A stretch of DNA of 64,000 bases from Ciona savignyi (lineage: Eukaryota; Chordata; Ascidiacea; Phlebobranchia; Cionidae). Below the pieces are notes generated by a model, which ran no database searches, was not told where the DNA came from, and saw only the letters and a list, made by a program, of their open reading frames with translations. This document shows positions 54,727 through 64,000 of the stretch, piece by piece. Location: NCBI GenBank assembly GCA_000149265.1, contig CH003266.1, positions 674,614 through 738,613 on the forward strand, written 5' to 3'. The position numbers and the translations under genes are program-made. The first letter of the stretch is position 1, and each line of letters begins with the position of its first letter.

Positions 54727-54848
54727 ACTAAAAGGGAAAGCGGGAAACTGCACACTTAAATGAAGATTAGGGCATTGCAGTTCGTTTTAAACATGGGGTT
54801 GGAGTTAAGGTTGAGATTAGTGTTTAGTGCAGGGTAGGGTTTAAATAG
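54727..54848. mobile_element. Foldback element of the GGTTAG-core family, copy 3
   Basis: AACTAAAAGGGAAAGCGGGA, AACTGCACAC and the core ACATGGGGTTGGAGTTAAGG. The right end is truncated. Confidence 0.6.
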
Positions 54849-54871
54849 TTTTAACCCTTTGCACCACCCAG

Positions 54872-55124
54872 CGGATATTTATCTTTATTCCCGTGAATGG
54901 GAAAACCAATGGAGTTAACACACGGGCAATCGTCAGATTACCTCGCGCCCATCGTCGGGTTACCGAAGCTATTGCAGCGTGCTGTATACGATAAACACGT
55001 TCCTTCAATTTAGTAGAACCCATTAATCTGCTAGGTTCAGGCAATGTCCGTAAAGTGCCTTGCCCAAGGACACAACCGACTAGCTAGCGACCAGTTTCGC
55101 ACCTGCAACCTTTCGATTGAAAGC
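54872..55124 (-). mobile_element. SINE-A, nearly full length
   Basis: GCGGATATTTATCTTTATTC to GCAACCTTTCGATTGAAAG. The last part of the head is missing. Confidence 0.9.
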
Positions 55125-55507
55125 CGATATACAAGACAATTACGTCATAGCGGTAGTTTATTTGTTCGACAGTACGAGAATAACCAAGGTAAAATATTTC
55201 TCACACAGTTTGCTACAAACGGCCTACAATTACAGAAACAAGCACACAAGTGAAATGAGTAGGTTATTTTGATATATTTCTAAACTAAGAAGAATACAAA
55301 ATGCAAGAAGAATAGTTTAACCAAAAAATAATACGACGGACGTATCTGGAAAAGCAGCAGTCTCCGAATTAGTTTAATTGATTAAAAGAAAATTACTTAA
55401 TTTTTAAAACTCTTTTAAATGAAAGCTATTTTTCTGATTTCGTTTTTTTGCTTTTACAACCATGTAATTCAAATCATAATGTTGTTTGTTACGTCATTTA
55501 TGCTGCG

Positions 55508-58500
55508 TCAGTTATTGTCACCGCTTTCTGTGACGTCATAAAGTGACGATTCATCGATGATGTAACTTTCGTCGTGGAAACTTTGTTCGCAACCTTTTAG
55601 GTAAATTACGTCAAGTCCACCACCGGAGGCGCCATTGAGGCTGTTATCTAAAAATAGGATGGAATATTAGTGTTTATCCCCGTAAATGGGAAACCCAAAG
55701 GGTTTAACACATGTGTAATCGTCAGATCACTCGCGCCCACCGTCGGGTTACCGGAGCTACTGCAGTGTGTTGTATATGATAGACACATTCCTTCAATTTG
55801 GTAGAACCCATTAATCCGCTGGTTTCAGGCAATGTTCGTAAAGTGCCTTGCCAAAGACACAACCGACTAGCTAGCGACCAGTTTCGTACCCGCAACCTTT
55901 GATTGAAAGGCGACGCACTTAACCGCTAGACCAACCGGCCGGACAAAACCGAGAGTTATTATGACGTTGCATAAAAATGATGATGTTGTAGAATTTTATT
56001 TCGGTTTAACTTACTGTTGTCCTGGATTTCATTGTTCGGGGAATTGTCTAAAACACAAAAGAACAGTTTTAAGGGAATATTCAGGTTTCATTCCAAGTGA
56101 ATGGGAAAATGCAAGATACGTTATCACACGGGCATTTGTCAGATCACCTCGCGACCACTGTCCGTCTACAAAAGCTATTACAGTGTGTTGGAGGATTAAG
56201 ACGTTCTTTTAGTGTAAGTACAACCTATTTAGCCATTGGATTTAGAAGATATGCTTTAGTGCCTTGCCCAAGGACACCCTATTAGTCAGAAGATGCTTTC
56301 CACTTGAAAACCTTCTAAATGAACGATTGTTAAGCCGACTAAACTATGTTGCCTGACAATAAACTTTTGAATCATTGGATAGGATAGGATATTCATGTTT
56401 ATTCCCGTGAATGGGAAAACCAAGGGGGTTAACACACGGGCGATCGTCAGATCACCTCGCGCCCATCGTCGGGTTACCGAACCTATTGCAGTGTGTTGTA
56501 TATGATTCACACGTTCCTTTAATTTGGTAGAACCAATTAATCCGCTGGGTTCAAGCAATGTCCGTTAAGTGTCTTGCCCAAGGACACAACCGACTAGCTA
56601 GTGACCAGTTTCGCACCTGCAACCTTTTGATTGAAAGGCGACGCACTTAACCGCTAGGCTAACCAGCCGGACATTTGAATGAAAGAATTTCGACTTCATA
56701 AAACAACGTACCAAGATCCAATAATGACATCAAATGATCTCCACTTTCTTGACCTTTAGCCCAGTGAGAAGATTTTTGGTTGGCTGGGATAATAAACAAA
56801 GCGTTAACTCACAAACAAAAACAAATTAGTCGGAAATTCTTTACCTCGTGAAGACTCTGGCTTGGAAGTACTGAAAAAAATATTTTTTTAATAACATATG
56901 TTATCACATTCAGTGTTAAAAACCTTTTATTATTGGGCCTAAAAACTTTAATATGGACTTTGCAGCAAAAAGAGTGTTTAAAAAGACCATTTTACATTTA
57001 ATTAGATGTGTAGGAAACTTTAAAAATAGCTGAGCACTTTAAAGTTATTTCGGATACATATTAGCGGACATATTTAAGTAAACCATTGGTTGTTAACCGG
57101 GGGGCACGCCTTCCCAGGGGGATGTACAAAAATTTTTAGGGGGGCGCGAGCCTTAATAAATCCGCATTTTCTACACTAGTTGCCATCAAAACCAAGTATA
57201 GAAACAAGCTGGATGTTGAAGGAAACTTGCTGTGTGGACTCTCTGGGATTAAACCACGTATAAAAGAGCTAGTTGCCAAAAAAACAATGTCAAGTGACTC
57301 ACTAACTTGTGATTCTTAATAAAATGTAATTGAAATTGTATTTTTGTATTTAAAGATGGGGGGCGTAAACTGGCATCTATCGTGCAAGGGAGGCGCCGTA
57401 CGAAAAAGGTTAAGAACCACTGTTCTAAACTATTTATTTTTTATTTTTTTAAAATATTTCTTGTGAATCTAATTGGTCACCTCTGTTCTCCTATGTCGCT
57501 TGGCCGACCAATTACATTGGAGGAAAAGTCTAAAAGGTTTGTGACATCACAATCAAGATGCATTTGACCTTTGACGAACTTGGGCAGAATCTGAGAAATA
57601 GTTGTTAAAAATGGAACTTTAATTAAATATGGGTTGGAATATTTTTTAGTCTAAAATATCTAAAAATCAAATAGAAAATAGAAAATTTTACTATAAAATA
57701 TCTAAAATCAAACATAAAATGGAAAATTTAAGTCTAAAATATTTAAAAATCAAACATAAAATGGAAAATTTAAGTCTAAAATATTTAAAAATCAAACATA
57801 AAAAGAAAAATTTAAGTCTAAAATATCTAAAAATTAAAATAAAATAGAAAATTTAAGTCTAAAATATCTAAAAATAAAATGGAAAATTTAGGTCTAAAAT
57901 ATCTAAAAATCAAATATAAAATGGAAAATTAAAGTCTAAAATATCTAAAAATCAAACATAAATTGAAAAATTTAAGTCTAAAATATCTAAAAATCAAACA
58001 TAAAATTAAAAATTTAAGTCTTAAATATCTAAAAATAAAAAATGAACTGAAAGTCCAAAATATCTTACCATGCTTGCTTTCAGCGAGGTTGATTTTAGAC
58101 GGTTTGGGAGGAATTTCTGGTTTGCTGTGAACAAATAGATTTACAGCTTTGTGAGCGGTTCCTCTAAATACTACAGGACCACTTGGATCGCATGAATCGC
58201 TTACTATACTTCATAATTACAAAATCTGTGATATTAATGTTAGGGTTGGGGTTAAAGTTAGTTCTGGGGTTGAGATTACTGTTTGGGACAGGGTTAGAAT
58301 TACTTTCAATAGCAAACTAAGAGATCCAAGCGATCCAAGCGGTCCTGTAGTATTTAGAGGCACCCCTTTGTGATAGCCTTTATAATATACATCGACAATT
58401 AATGGAAAAAACGAGCTCAATGCTTCAAAAGTCGAATAATATTCAGTGACTTATTAGTTACTACAAATCTAATTTGAAATAAGTAAATAGCACACCATGT

Positions 58501-61500
58501 TTTATTTTCTGTTTATAGTGCAAATTGACTAAGATTAGCGAACCCAGCAGATTAATGGGTTCTACCAAATTAAAGAACCGTATCTATCATATACAACAAA
58601 CTGCAATAGCCCTGGTAACCCGACGATGGGCGCGAGGTGATCTGACGATTGCCCGTGTGTTAACCCCCTTGGTTTAAAGATGAGTATCCTATCCTCCTTT
58701 CCTATTTTGATTTCTTCAGAGGTAAAGAGGTAAAGGACTCACCCAGTCATTTTTAAAGTGTGAATTCCATCTGTTATTCCGCCAATTTCATTCTACAAAT
58801 TAACCACAGTTAATTGTCGGATAACTGTAAAAGTCGATATCTAGTTTTGTGTAGTTAGACCAGTGTTTCTTAAATGGTGCGCAGCAAATGTTAGCTAGGT
58901 GCGCCACACTTGCATTTCGTAAATTTACAACAGAGTGTGCATAGATCATAAACTACTAAATGGTTAGTGTCTAGTTCGTTCTTTTCCATGGTAACGTTTT
59001 GAGTATTTAGCATATTGTTTTGACTTCCCATGCAAGGTGCGCCCGTTTGCGTTCGTAATTGGTCTTGGGTGCGCCACGAGTTCAAATAGATTGAGAACCA
59101 CTGGACTAGACACTTAATGAATGCTGTATCAACAGTCATTTAGTGGGTTTAACTAATATCAAGGTCGTAACCCCACTCAACAGAAAGGTAATAACTTCCT
59201 AAGCTGCCGGTGAGCTTGGGGGCTGGTAGACCGCAATATACCCAATCTCTCAGTCCCAAACTCCAAAGAGAAATGGTTACATTTGTCCGGCTAGTTAGTC
59301 TGGCGGTTATGTGCGTCGCCTTTTAATTAAAAGGTTGCAGGTGTGAAACTGGTCGCTAGCTAGTCGGTTGTGTCATTGTGGCAAAAACCTTTACGGACAT
59401 TGCCCGAACCTAGCGGATTATTGGGTTCTACCAAACTGAAGAAACATGTGAATCATACACAACACACTGCAATAGCTCCAGTAACCCGACGGTGGGCGCG
59501 AGTTGATCTGCCATGTGTTAACCCCCTTGGTTTTTTCATCCACAAGGATAAACATGAATATTCTATCCTATCCTAACATCCTGTTCTAAGCGGTCAATTG
59601 TAACTAATGTTTTATCAGTGGGTGGGACCAAGGTTATCAAAGCGTCAGGAACTATTGTGAAGTATCCGTTTTTTAACGTTAATTTATTTTTCAAAGTTTT
59701 ACAAATCAAAATGAAATCTTACGCTTGTAGTTTCTTCATTTGTGACTTTCAATGATGACAAATCTGTAAAAGTGGTTCATTGGTGACTACTACGATAGTA
59801 AGTGTCAGTCGATTATAATCACATTTTAAAAAAAAGTGTACTATTGCTGTCATTTTTTAAATTTAGAACTATTGCTGTTGATTCTAATAACATTGAAAGA
59901 GGGATATTATAGTTATTTATATACAACAACTATAATAGGTTACTTGCAGCTTTAACTTTATCAACAATGTAAAAAATACATCAGTATTATTTTATTTAAA
60001 ATAATGAAAAATGCAGACAATTCAAAATAAATTTTATTTAAAATAATGAAAAATGCAGAATATTTAAAATAAATTATATTTAAAATAATGAAAAATGCAG
60101 ACAATTCAAAATAAATTTTATTTAAAATAATGAAAAATGCAGACAATTCAAAATAAATTTTATTTAAAATAATGAAAAATGCAGACTATTTAAAATAAAT
60201 TATATTTAAAATAATTAAAAATGCAGACAATTCAAAATAAATTTTATTTAAAATAATGAAAAATGCAGACAATTCAAAATAAATTTTATTTAAAATATTA
60301 ATAAATGTAGAAGCTACCATTAAGAATACTGTTGTCCAACCCATATTCACACTGGTTCAAGTTCTCGGTGAGATTCTGCCGAAACAAGGATCCTGATTGG
60401 TTGGTTGGTCGCGGACGAGCGGTTTTTCGCTTCGCACCAGACGGGTGGTTCGATGGTTCTGTTGGTTGGTTGTTTGGTTGGTTGTTTGGTTGTTTGGTTG
60501 GTTGTTTGGTTGGTTGGATGGTTGGTTGTTTGGTTGGGGTTGGTTGGTTGGTGGGATGGTTGGTTGGATGGTTGGTTGGTTGTTTGGTTGGTTGGTTGTT
60601 TGGTTGGTTGGTTGTTTGGTTGGTTGGTTGGTTGTTTGGTTGGTTGTTTGGTTGGTTGTTTGGTTGGTTGTTTGGTTGGTTGTTTGGTTGGTTGTTTGGT
60701 TGGTTGGTTGGTTGGTGGTATGACAAGTTCATGTTTAATACTAGACATAAAATTCGTTGTTTGGTTGGTTGGTTGGTTGGTTGTTTGGTTGTTTGGGTGG
60801 TATGACAAGGTTATGTTTAATACTAGCCATAAAATTCGTTACTAAACTGGGCAAGTCAGAATCCCTTGAAGGGCTTTTACAACTATGTATTTATCGCATC
60901 CAAATAATGTAATTTAGTGCATTTGTGTTATACATGTTGTTAAAAGATATTCTGGTTGGTTCGATGGTTCTGTTGGTTCTGTTGGTTGGTACAACAAGTT
61001 TATGTTTATACTAGAATCCCTTGAAGTACTTTTACTACTTTATCGCACACTTTTCTTCGAAGCTTAAGTGTAATAGTGTAATTTTTGTTTTATAAACAAC
61101 TACTAATTTTTTTTTCTTTGATGGTTTTGTTGGTTGGTTGGTACGACAAGTTCATGTTTAATGCTAGAATCTCTTAAACTAATTTTACAACAATGTATAT
61201 ATCGCATCCAAAAATGCAATTTAGTTCATATGTGTTATAAATGTTGTTAAAAAACATTCGTTAATAAACTGGGTTAAGAGTGGGGCACATAGACGGTTCA
61301 GCTGGTGTGCCAAGCACAGGATGCTTACAATGTACAATCAAGTCAAATGATAGAAATGCACTCTAATCTAAGGTGTTTGAAACCGCTCTTATCCTCATAC
61401 ATTGTTTTCTATTGAAACAAGTATGCATTAACTGCTATATGAAAAAAAAACAGAGACGTAAATATGTTTAGGAGCATTACCAAAATTTATGTTGCTTGTG

Positions 61501-63629
61501 TGAATGCAACCGTAATTTTTAAACTGCAGAGTAAATTCGTGCCGACTTCGTGTCTTAATTAATTTAATAAAGACAGAAGAACGTGTTCAAAAATCGATGG
61601 TTGATTTAATTGATTGAGAAATGCTCACCATTTGTGGTTGATGTACTGGGTTGGGCGGAGAGAGAAAGAGAAAACACAGGAGCTATCTGAGAGTGGAAAA
61701 ATGAGAAATTTCTCGTTAAATATAAATTGTTTTTTTTTTCTTGTTTTTAATCTTTATTAAAAATAAAATTGGTTTTTAGAAAACTCTTGAAGAAAAAAAC
61801 AAGTAAATATTTAACATTTCCTAATTGTCAGTTCAGCCTTATAAGGTTTATACCTATTCCATACATATGTTTTTAATTTGTTTAGCGGACTAATTCAGCC
61901 ATTAAACTGTCAACCAAAAGGTTGTGGGATCAAACCCTGCCGCTTGCTAGTTTTCTGTATTCACATGAAAGCAGGGCTTGCTTAAACCCAGTGATCAATC
62001 AGTTAAACAAAGACTGTATAAACAACTCCATTGTATTTAACACACAGTGCAATAGCTTATGATAGGAGTTAATTGAAGACGACAATAATAACTCCTTTAT
62101 TGATGATTTCCATTAATTGCAACCATACACATTTAACTACCTTACTGTAGATTTCCCCACCTGCCAGGATAGAAATGCCCTAATCCATGCAAACAATAAT
62201 AACAAACATCTTATATCAGTTATTTTTATACAAGATGAACTAGGATAGGATAGGATATTCATGTTTATCCCTGTGAATGGAAAAACCAAGGGGGTTACCA
62301 CACGGGCAATCGTCAGATCAACTCGCGCCCACTGTCTGGTTACCAGAGCTATTGTAGTGTGTTGTTTATAATTCACATGTTTCTTTTAATTTGGTAGAAC
62401 CCATCAATCCACTGGATTCAGGCAATGTCCATAAAGTGCCCTGCCCAAGGACACAACCGACTAGCTAGCGACCAGTTTCGCACCTGCAACCTTTCGTGTA
62501 AAAGACGACGCACGTAACCGCCAGACTAATCGGCCGGACGAAAACTAATTTCTCTGACAATCCGAATTAAATTTGCTCAATTTTGAAAACTGACCTTTCC
62601 ATCGACCGCTCGAGTCTTATTAGTTGGCGTCGACGCTGCTGAAGATGACTCAGCAACAGGTTTCCGTGGCGACCGTGCAGAATTTATGCAAGTCGTTGCA
62701 GTCGCCATGGTATCAGCCAAATCAGACAACTGGTTCTGAAAAATTTTTTTTTTTTAATTTCAAAAAATCTGTAGACTTTTAAGGAACTTTGTTAGGGTAG
62801 AAAAAAAGATCAGAAAAAGATTAAAATACGAAGACTATTTTTGTTTCTATTCAAGTATAATAATCACAAATCCAAAAACCTGCAAATCCTTAAATCCGAG
62901 ACTATCACTTGTCCATCTGCGACGCCCATCTCCACTTGTTCGTGCTGTGAATGACAACAATATAGTCAATATAACCTTCACAGTATACATTAGAGTAACA
63001 GGCCTCTTATTCTTGTTCCCAGTGAGTCCCAAATATTATATTTCACATGTATTTTTTCGCATTAACCACGCAACTGTCGTTTAAAACAATACAATAAAAT
63101 TTGGGGGAAAACTAAAGGGAGGGAAAGCGGGAAGGAGGGTAATTGCACACTAAAATGAATATAAAGGCATTAGAGTTAGTTTTAAACATGGGGTTGGAGT
63201 TAGGGTTAGTTCTAGGGTTGAGATTAATGTTGAGGCAACAAAAGTTAACAAAATTCCATTTTTAAAAGTCTTGTACATTTCCGATTAATACAGATATATT
63301 GTTTATTTTATTTTAGTTTATTAGTTTATTCATTTTTGCCCCAGTTTTTAAAAATGGCAAACGAATATAATCACGATACAGGAACGGGAAAAGGCGGCAG
63401 AACAAACAGTCGTTAAACACAACATTAAAAATAAGAAAAGATTTAATTAATTTTTACCTTTATTCTTTGAAATGCGCTTCGACCAATAAGCAATCACATC
63501 CCTGGCAGAATCTGATGATCCTGATGACATCATAGAAGTGTTTGATGACATCATAGACGAGCATGGTGACATCACAGGAGACTTGAGAGAGAGCAACCGT
63601 GAGGCTTCAGATGAAGTTGGGACATCAGG
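55508..63629 (-). CDS. Unrecognised Ser/Pro-rich protein, seven 3' exons (partial at 5' end)
   Basis: In transcript order: 63629-63458, 62944-62880, 62735-62595, 58792-58743, 58124-58069, 56783-56712 and 55647-55508 (TGA). All boundaries are AG/GT on the minus strand and every phase fits (1, 0, 0, 2, 1, 1), giving 231 residues with a single open frame. I assembled it from splice sites because most exons are too short to stand out as long frames. Features: a Ser/Met-rich stretch (SPCSSMMSSNTSMMSSGSS), a charged SARDVIAYWSKRISKNK, a possible coiled segment (SLGFKDLQNQLSDLADTM), a basic SPRKP, a Pro-rich PEIPPKPSK and an acidic C-terminus (SYIIDESSLYDVTESGD). No known domain is recognised; it resembles the disordered tail of a scaffold or cytoskeletal adaptor, which is only an impression. 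Further 5' exons are expected beyond 63629, outside the window. Introns are full of SINEs. Confidence 0.72.
55654..55944 (-). mobile_element. SINE-A, full length, 6 bp from a splice acceptor
   Basis: Complete copy in the same orientation as the minus-strand gene. Its tail ends six bases before the last coding exon (55647), so ATTCCATCCTATTTTTAG, half SINE tail, is the 3' splice site. Confidence 0.92.
56078..56288 (-). mobile_element. SINE-A, degenerate copy
   Basis: GGAATATTCAGGTTTCATTC, TTATCACACGGGCATTTGTC and TTGCCCAAGGACACC in SINE-A order. Confidence 0.75.
56377..56672 (-). mobile_element. SINE-A, full length
   Basis: GGATAGGATAGGATATTCAT to GGCTAACCAGCCGGAC, well preserved. Confidence 0.93.
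57084..57422. mobile_element. hAT-like MITE, ~339 bp
   Basis: Ends CATTGGTTGTTAACCGGGG and GGTTAAGAACCACTG with GGGGGGC motifs inside. The flanks AAGTAAAC and TTCTAAAC match at 5-6 of 8. It lies in the intron between exons 58069 and 56783 of the minus-strand gene. Confidence 0.7.
57645..58060. repeat. ~42-bp AT-rich minisatellite, about 10 units
   Basis: The unit AAGTCTAAAATATCTAAAAA plus TCAAACATAAAATGGAAAATTT repeats with small indels and ends just before exon 58069-58124 of the minus-strand gene (9 bp from its donor side). Confidence 0.9.
58156..58365. mobile_element. Foldback MITE with 9-bp-type TSD, copy 2
   Basis: CGGTTCCTCTAAATACTACA and its complement TGTAGTATTTAGAGGCACCC, with the same core as 21236-21464. 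The flanks CTTTGTGAG and CTTTGTGAT match at 8 of 9. Confidence 0.8.
58539..58698 (+). mobile_element. SINE-A, 3' half
   Basis: GCGAACCCAGCAGATTAATG to GAGTATCCTATCCT. The stretch around CCCATTCACGGGGAT is deleted. Confidence 0.85.
58861..59103. mobile_element. hAT-like MITE, 243 bp (shortened relative of 22051-22405)
   Basis: CAGTGTTTCTTAAATGGTGC and TTGAGAACCACTG ends. It shares GGTGCGCCACACTTGCATTT and AAACTACTAAATGGTTAGTG with the copy at 22051 but lacks about 110 bp of the interior. The flanks AGTTAGAC and GACTAGAC match at 6 of 8. Confidence 0.8.
59285..59575 (+). mobile_element. SINE-A, full length
   Basis: GTCCGGCTAGTTAGTCTGGC through AATATTCTATCCTATCC, with moderate divergence. Confidence 0.92.
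59991..60305. repeat. 42-bp AT-rich minisatellite, ~7.5 units
   Basis: The unit TTATTTAAAATAATGAAAAA plus TGCAGACAATTCAAAATAAATT repeats with few changes. Confidence 0.95.
60445..60800. repeat. (GGTT)n / GGTTGTTT simple-repeat array
   Basis: Long runs of GGTTGGTTGTTTGGTT, interrupted once by a unique ~50-bp block (60720-60760, ATGACAAGTTCATGTTTAAT). The regular period leaves all frames open on both strands, which explains the long low-complexity reading frames there. The G-rich strand could form quadruplexes. Confidence 0.95.
60717..61275. repeat. Higher-order repeat linked to the GGTT array
   Basis: Blocks with GACAAGTTCATGTTTAAT, CTAGAATCCCTTGAAG, TATCGCATCCAAA and GTTGTTAAAA recur about every 200-230 bp, each introduced by a short GGTT run (near 60955, 61120). 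Confidence 0.75.
61403..61555 (-). repeat. Dispersed ~150-bp repeat, copy 2 (inverted)
   Basis: Reverse complement of 43475-43622: ATTGTTTTCTATTGAAACAA, AGAGACGTAAATATG, TGTGAATGCAACCGTAA and CTGCAGAGTAAATTCGTGCC. Confidence 0.8.
61895..62070 (+). mobile_element. Degenerate tRNA-like/SINE-A scrap
   Basis: AACCAAAAGGTTGTGGGATC, AAACCCTGCCGCTTGCTAG and ACACAGTGCAATAGCTTATG resemble pieces of a SINE-A in order. Low preservation. Confidence 0.4.
62241..62539 (-). mobile_element. SINE-A, full length
   Basis: TAGGATAGGATAGGATATTC to CTAATCGGCCGGAC. It lies about 55 bp from exon 62595-62735 of the minus-strand gene. Confidence 0.93.
63104..63237. mobile_element. Foldback element of the GGTTAG-core family, copy 4
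   Basis: AAACTAAAGGGAGGGAAAGC, AATTGCACACTAAAATG and the core GTTAGTTCTAGGGTTGAGAT. The right end is lost. Confidence 0.6.
63305..63440 (-). mobile_element. Retroelement 3'-end-like repeat, copy 3
   Basis: TTTTAGTTTATTAGTTTATT, TTTTGCCCCAGTTTTTAAAA and ATGGCAAACGAATATAATCA, shared with 44698 and 50418. It ends 18 bp before the donor of exon 63458-63629. Confidence 0.65.
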
Positions 63630-64000
63630 CTGTGGTGGGTTTATATTAATCGAATATTTCTTGTGGTGGGTTCGTAATTATTCGAATATTTCTTGTGGTG
63701 GGTTCGTAATTATTCGAATATTTCTTAAATAACTGGGGACTGAAATACTTGTTGCTGTAACTTGTTTTTGTACAAAACAAACTGTGTTGCTGTAAATTAA
63801 ATTGTAAATTGGAGCATCAGGCTATGGCGGATTCGTAATTATTCGAATATTTCTTGAATTACTGGGGACTAAAATACTTGTTGCTGTACAAAACAAACTG
63901 TGTTGCTGTAAATTATTTTTTTAAATTGTTGTTTAACTTGTTTTTGTACAAAACAAACTATGTTGCTGTAACTTGTTTTTTGTACAAAACAAACTGAATT
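63628..64000. repeat. Tandem repeats at the splice acceptor of exon 63458-63629
   Basis: A 35-bp unit (TGTGGTGGGTTCGTAATTAT plus TCGAATATTTCT) is repeated three times from the exon edge. A second, longer repeat (ACTGGGGACTGAAATACTTG with TTTGTACAAAACAAACT) recurs to the window end. Near 63808, GCATCAGGCTATGGCGG copies the exon edge itself. Confidence 0.85.

Larger units (their letters stand above)
53295..55507. other. Intergenic stretch between convergent genes
   Basis: Sits between the + lipocalin and the - strand gene ending at 55508. It contains a hAT-like MITE, a foldback element and a SINE-A, all listed separately. No exon seen. Confidence 0.5.

Noticed and set aside
57481..57590. Extra exon of the minus-strand gene (open in one frame, with AG and GT at its ends)
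   Set aside because: Its phase does not fit: in the frame set by the preceding exon it meets a stop. Neighbouring exons 58069 and 56783 join perfectly without it. It could still be a poison exon.
57645..60305. CRISPR-like arrays
   Set aside because: Repeats are contiguous with no unique spacers, and the DNA is plainly eukaryotic.
60298..60845. Long open frames on both strands, with Gly/Trp/Leu/Val or Asn/Gln/Pro/Thr composition
   Set aside because: They follow from the 4/12-base periodic GGTT array, which has no stop in any frame. No splice sites or domains.

Overview
The window is AT-rich, intron-bearing animal DNA. Its gene set is a chordate/tunicate-type NFAT5-like factor, a secreted GPI-type alpha-carbonic anhydrase, an ApoD-like lipocalin, a UCP4-type mitochondrial carrier and a Smoothened exon. 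Together with compact introns, short intergenic gaps and very many small tRNA-derived SINEs, this suggests an ascidian such as Ciona or a relative. The species is an inference; no search was run. There is one 100-base assembly gap (15122-15221).

Layout. (1) 3002-11608, + strand: the last seven coding exons of an NFAT5-like gene, starting at the end of the Rel-homology C-terminal (IPT) fold and running through a long Gln-rich region to the stop. Upstream exons lie outside the window. (2) 11.6-19.6 kb: gene-poor and repeat-rich, with SINEs, hAT-type MITEs and the gap. (3) 19658-24998, +: a seven-exon carbonic anhydrase that reads from signal peptide to GPI signal with every splice phase matching. 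(4) 25-31.5 kb: tandem repeats and a broken Ty3/gypsy pol remnant. (5) 31587-33969, -: an intronless nucleotidyltransferase-fold/helical-repeat gene interrupted by one frameshift. (6) 34479-34682, +: a lone, intact Smoothened exon. (7) 36394-38992: a second copy of the 3' half of the carbonic anhydrase. (8) 41158-42096, +: an intronless UCP4/SLC25A27 carrier. (9) 42-50 kb: repeats, including a cluster of a second SINE. (10) 50053-53033, +: a six-exon ApoD-like lipocalin. (11) 55508 to 63629 or beyond, -: seven exons of an unrecognised Ser/Pro-rich protein, assembled here from splice sites and phase. Its introns hold many repeats, including a large (GGTT)n array near 60.5 kb.

The genes do not form a pathway or operon. 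What links the region is transposable-element activity. Two tRNA-derived SINE families are scattered throughout. Several hAT-like MITEs have readable 8-bp target duplications, and two further elements have 9-bp duplications. A segmental duplication carries one filled and one empty SINE site. SINE tails sit directly beside splice sites in at least three places. I did not find a coherent new biological system. The strongest leads are the partial carbonic anhydrase copy whose catalytic exon differs only at silent sites, the orphan Smoothened exon, the hidden minus-strand gene, and the SINE tail/splice-site association.
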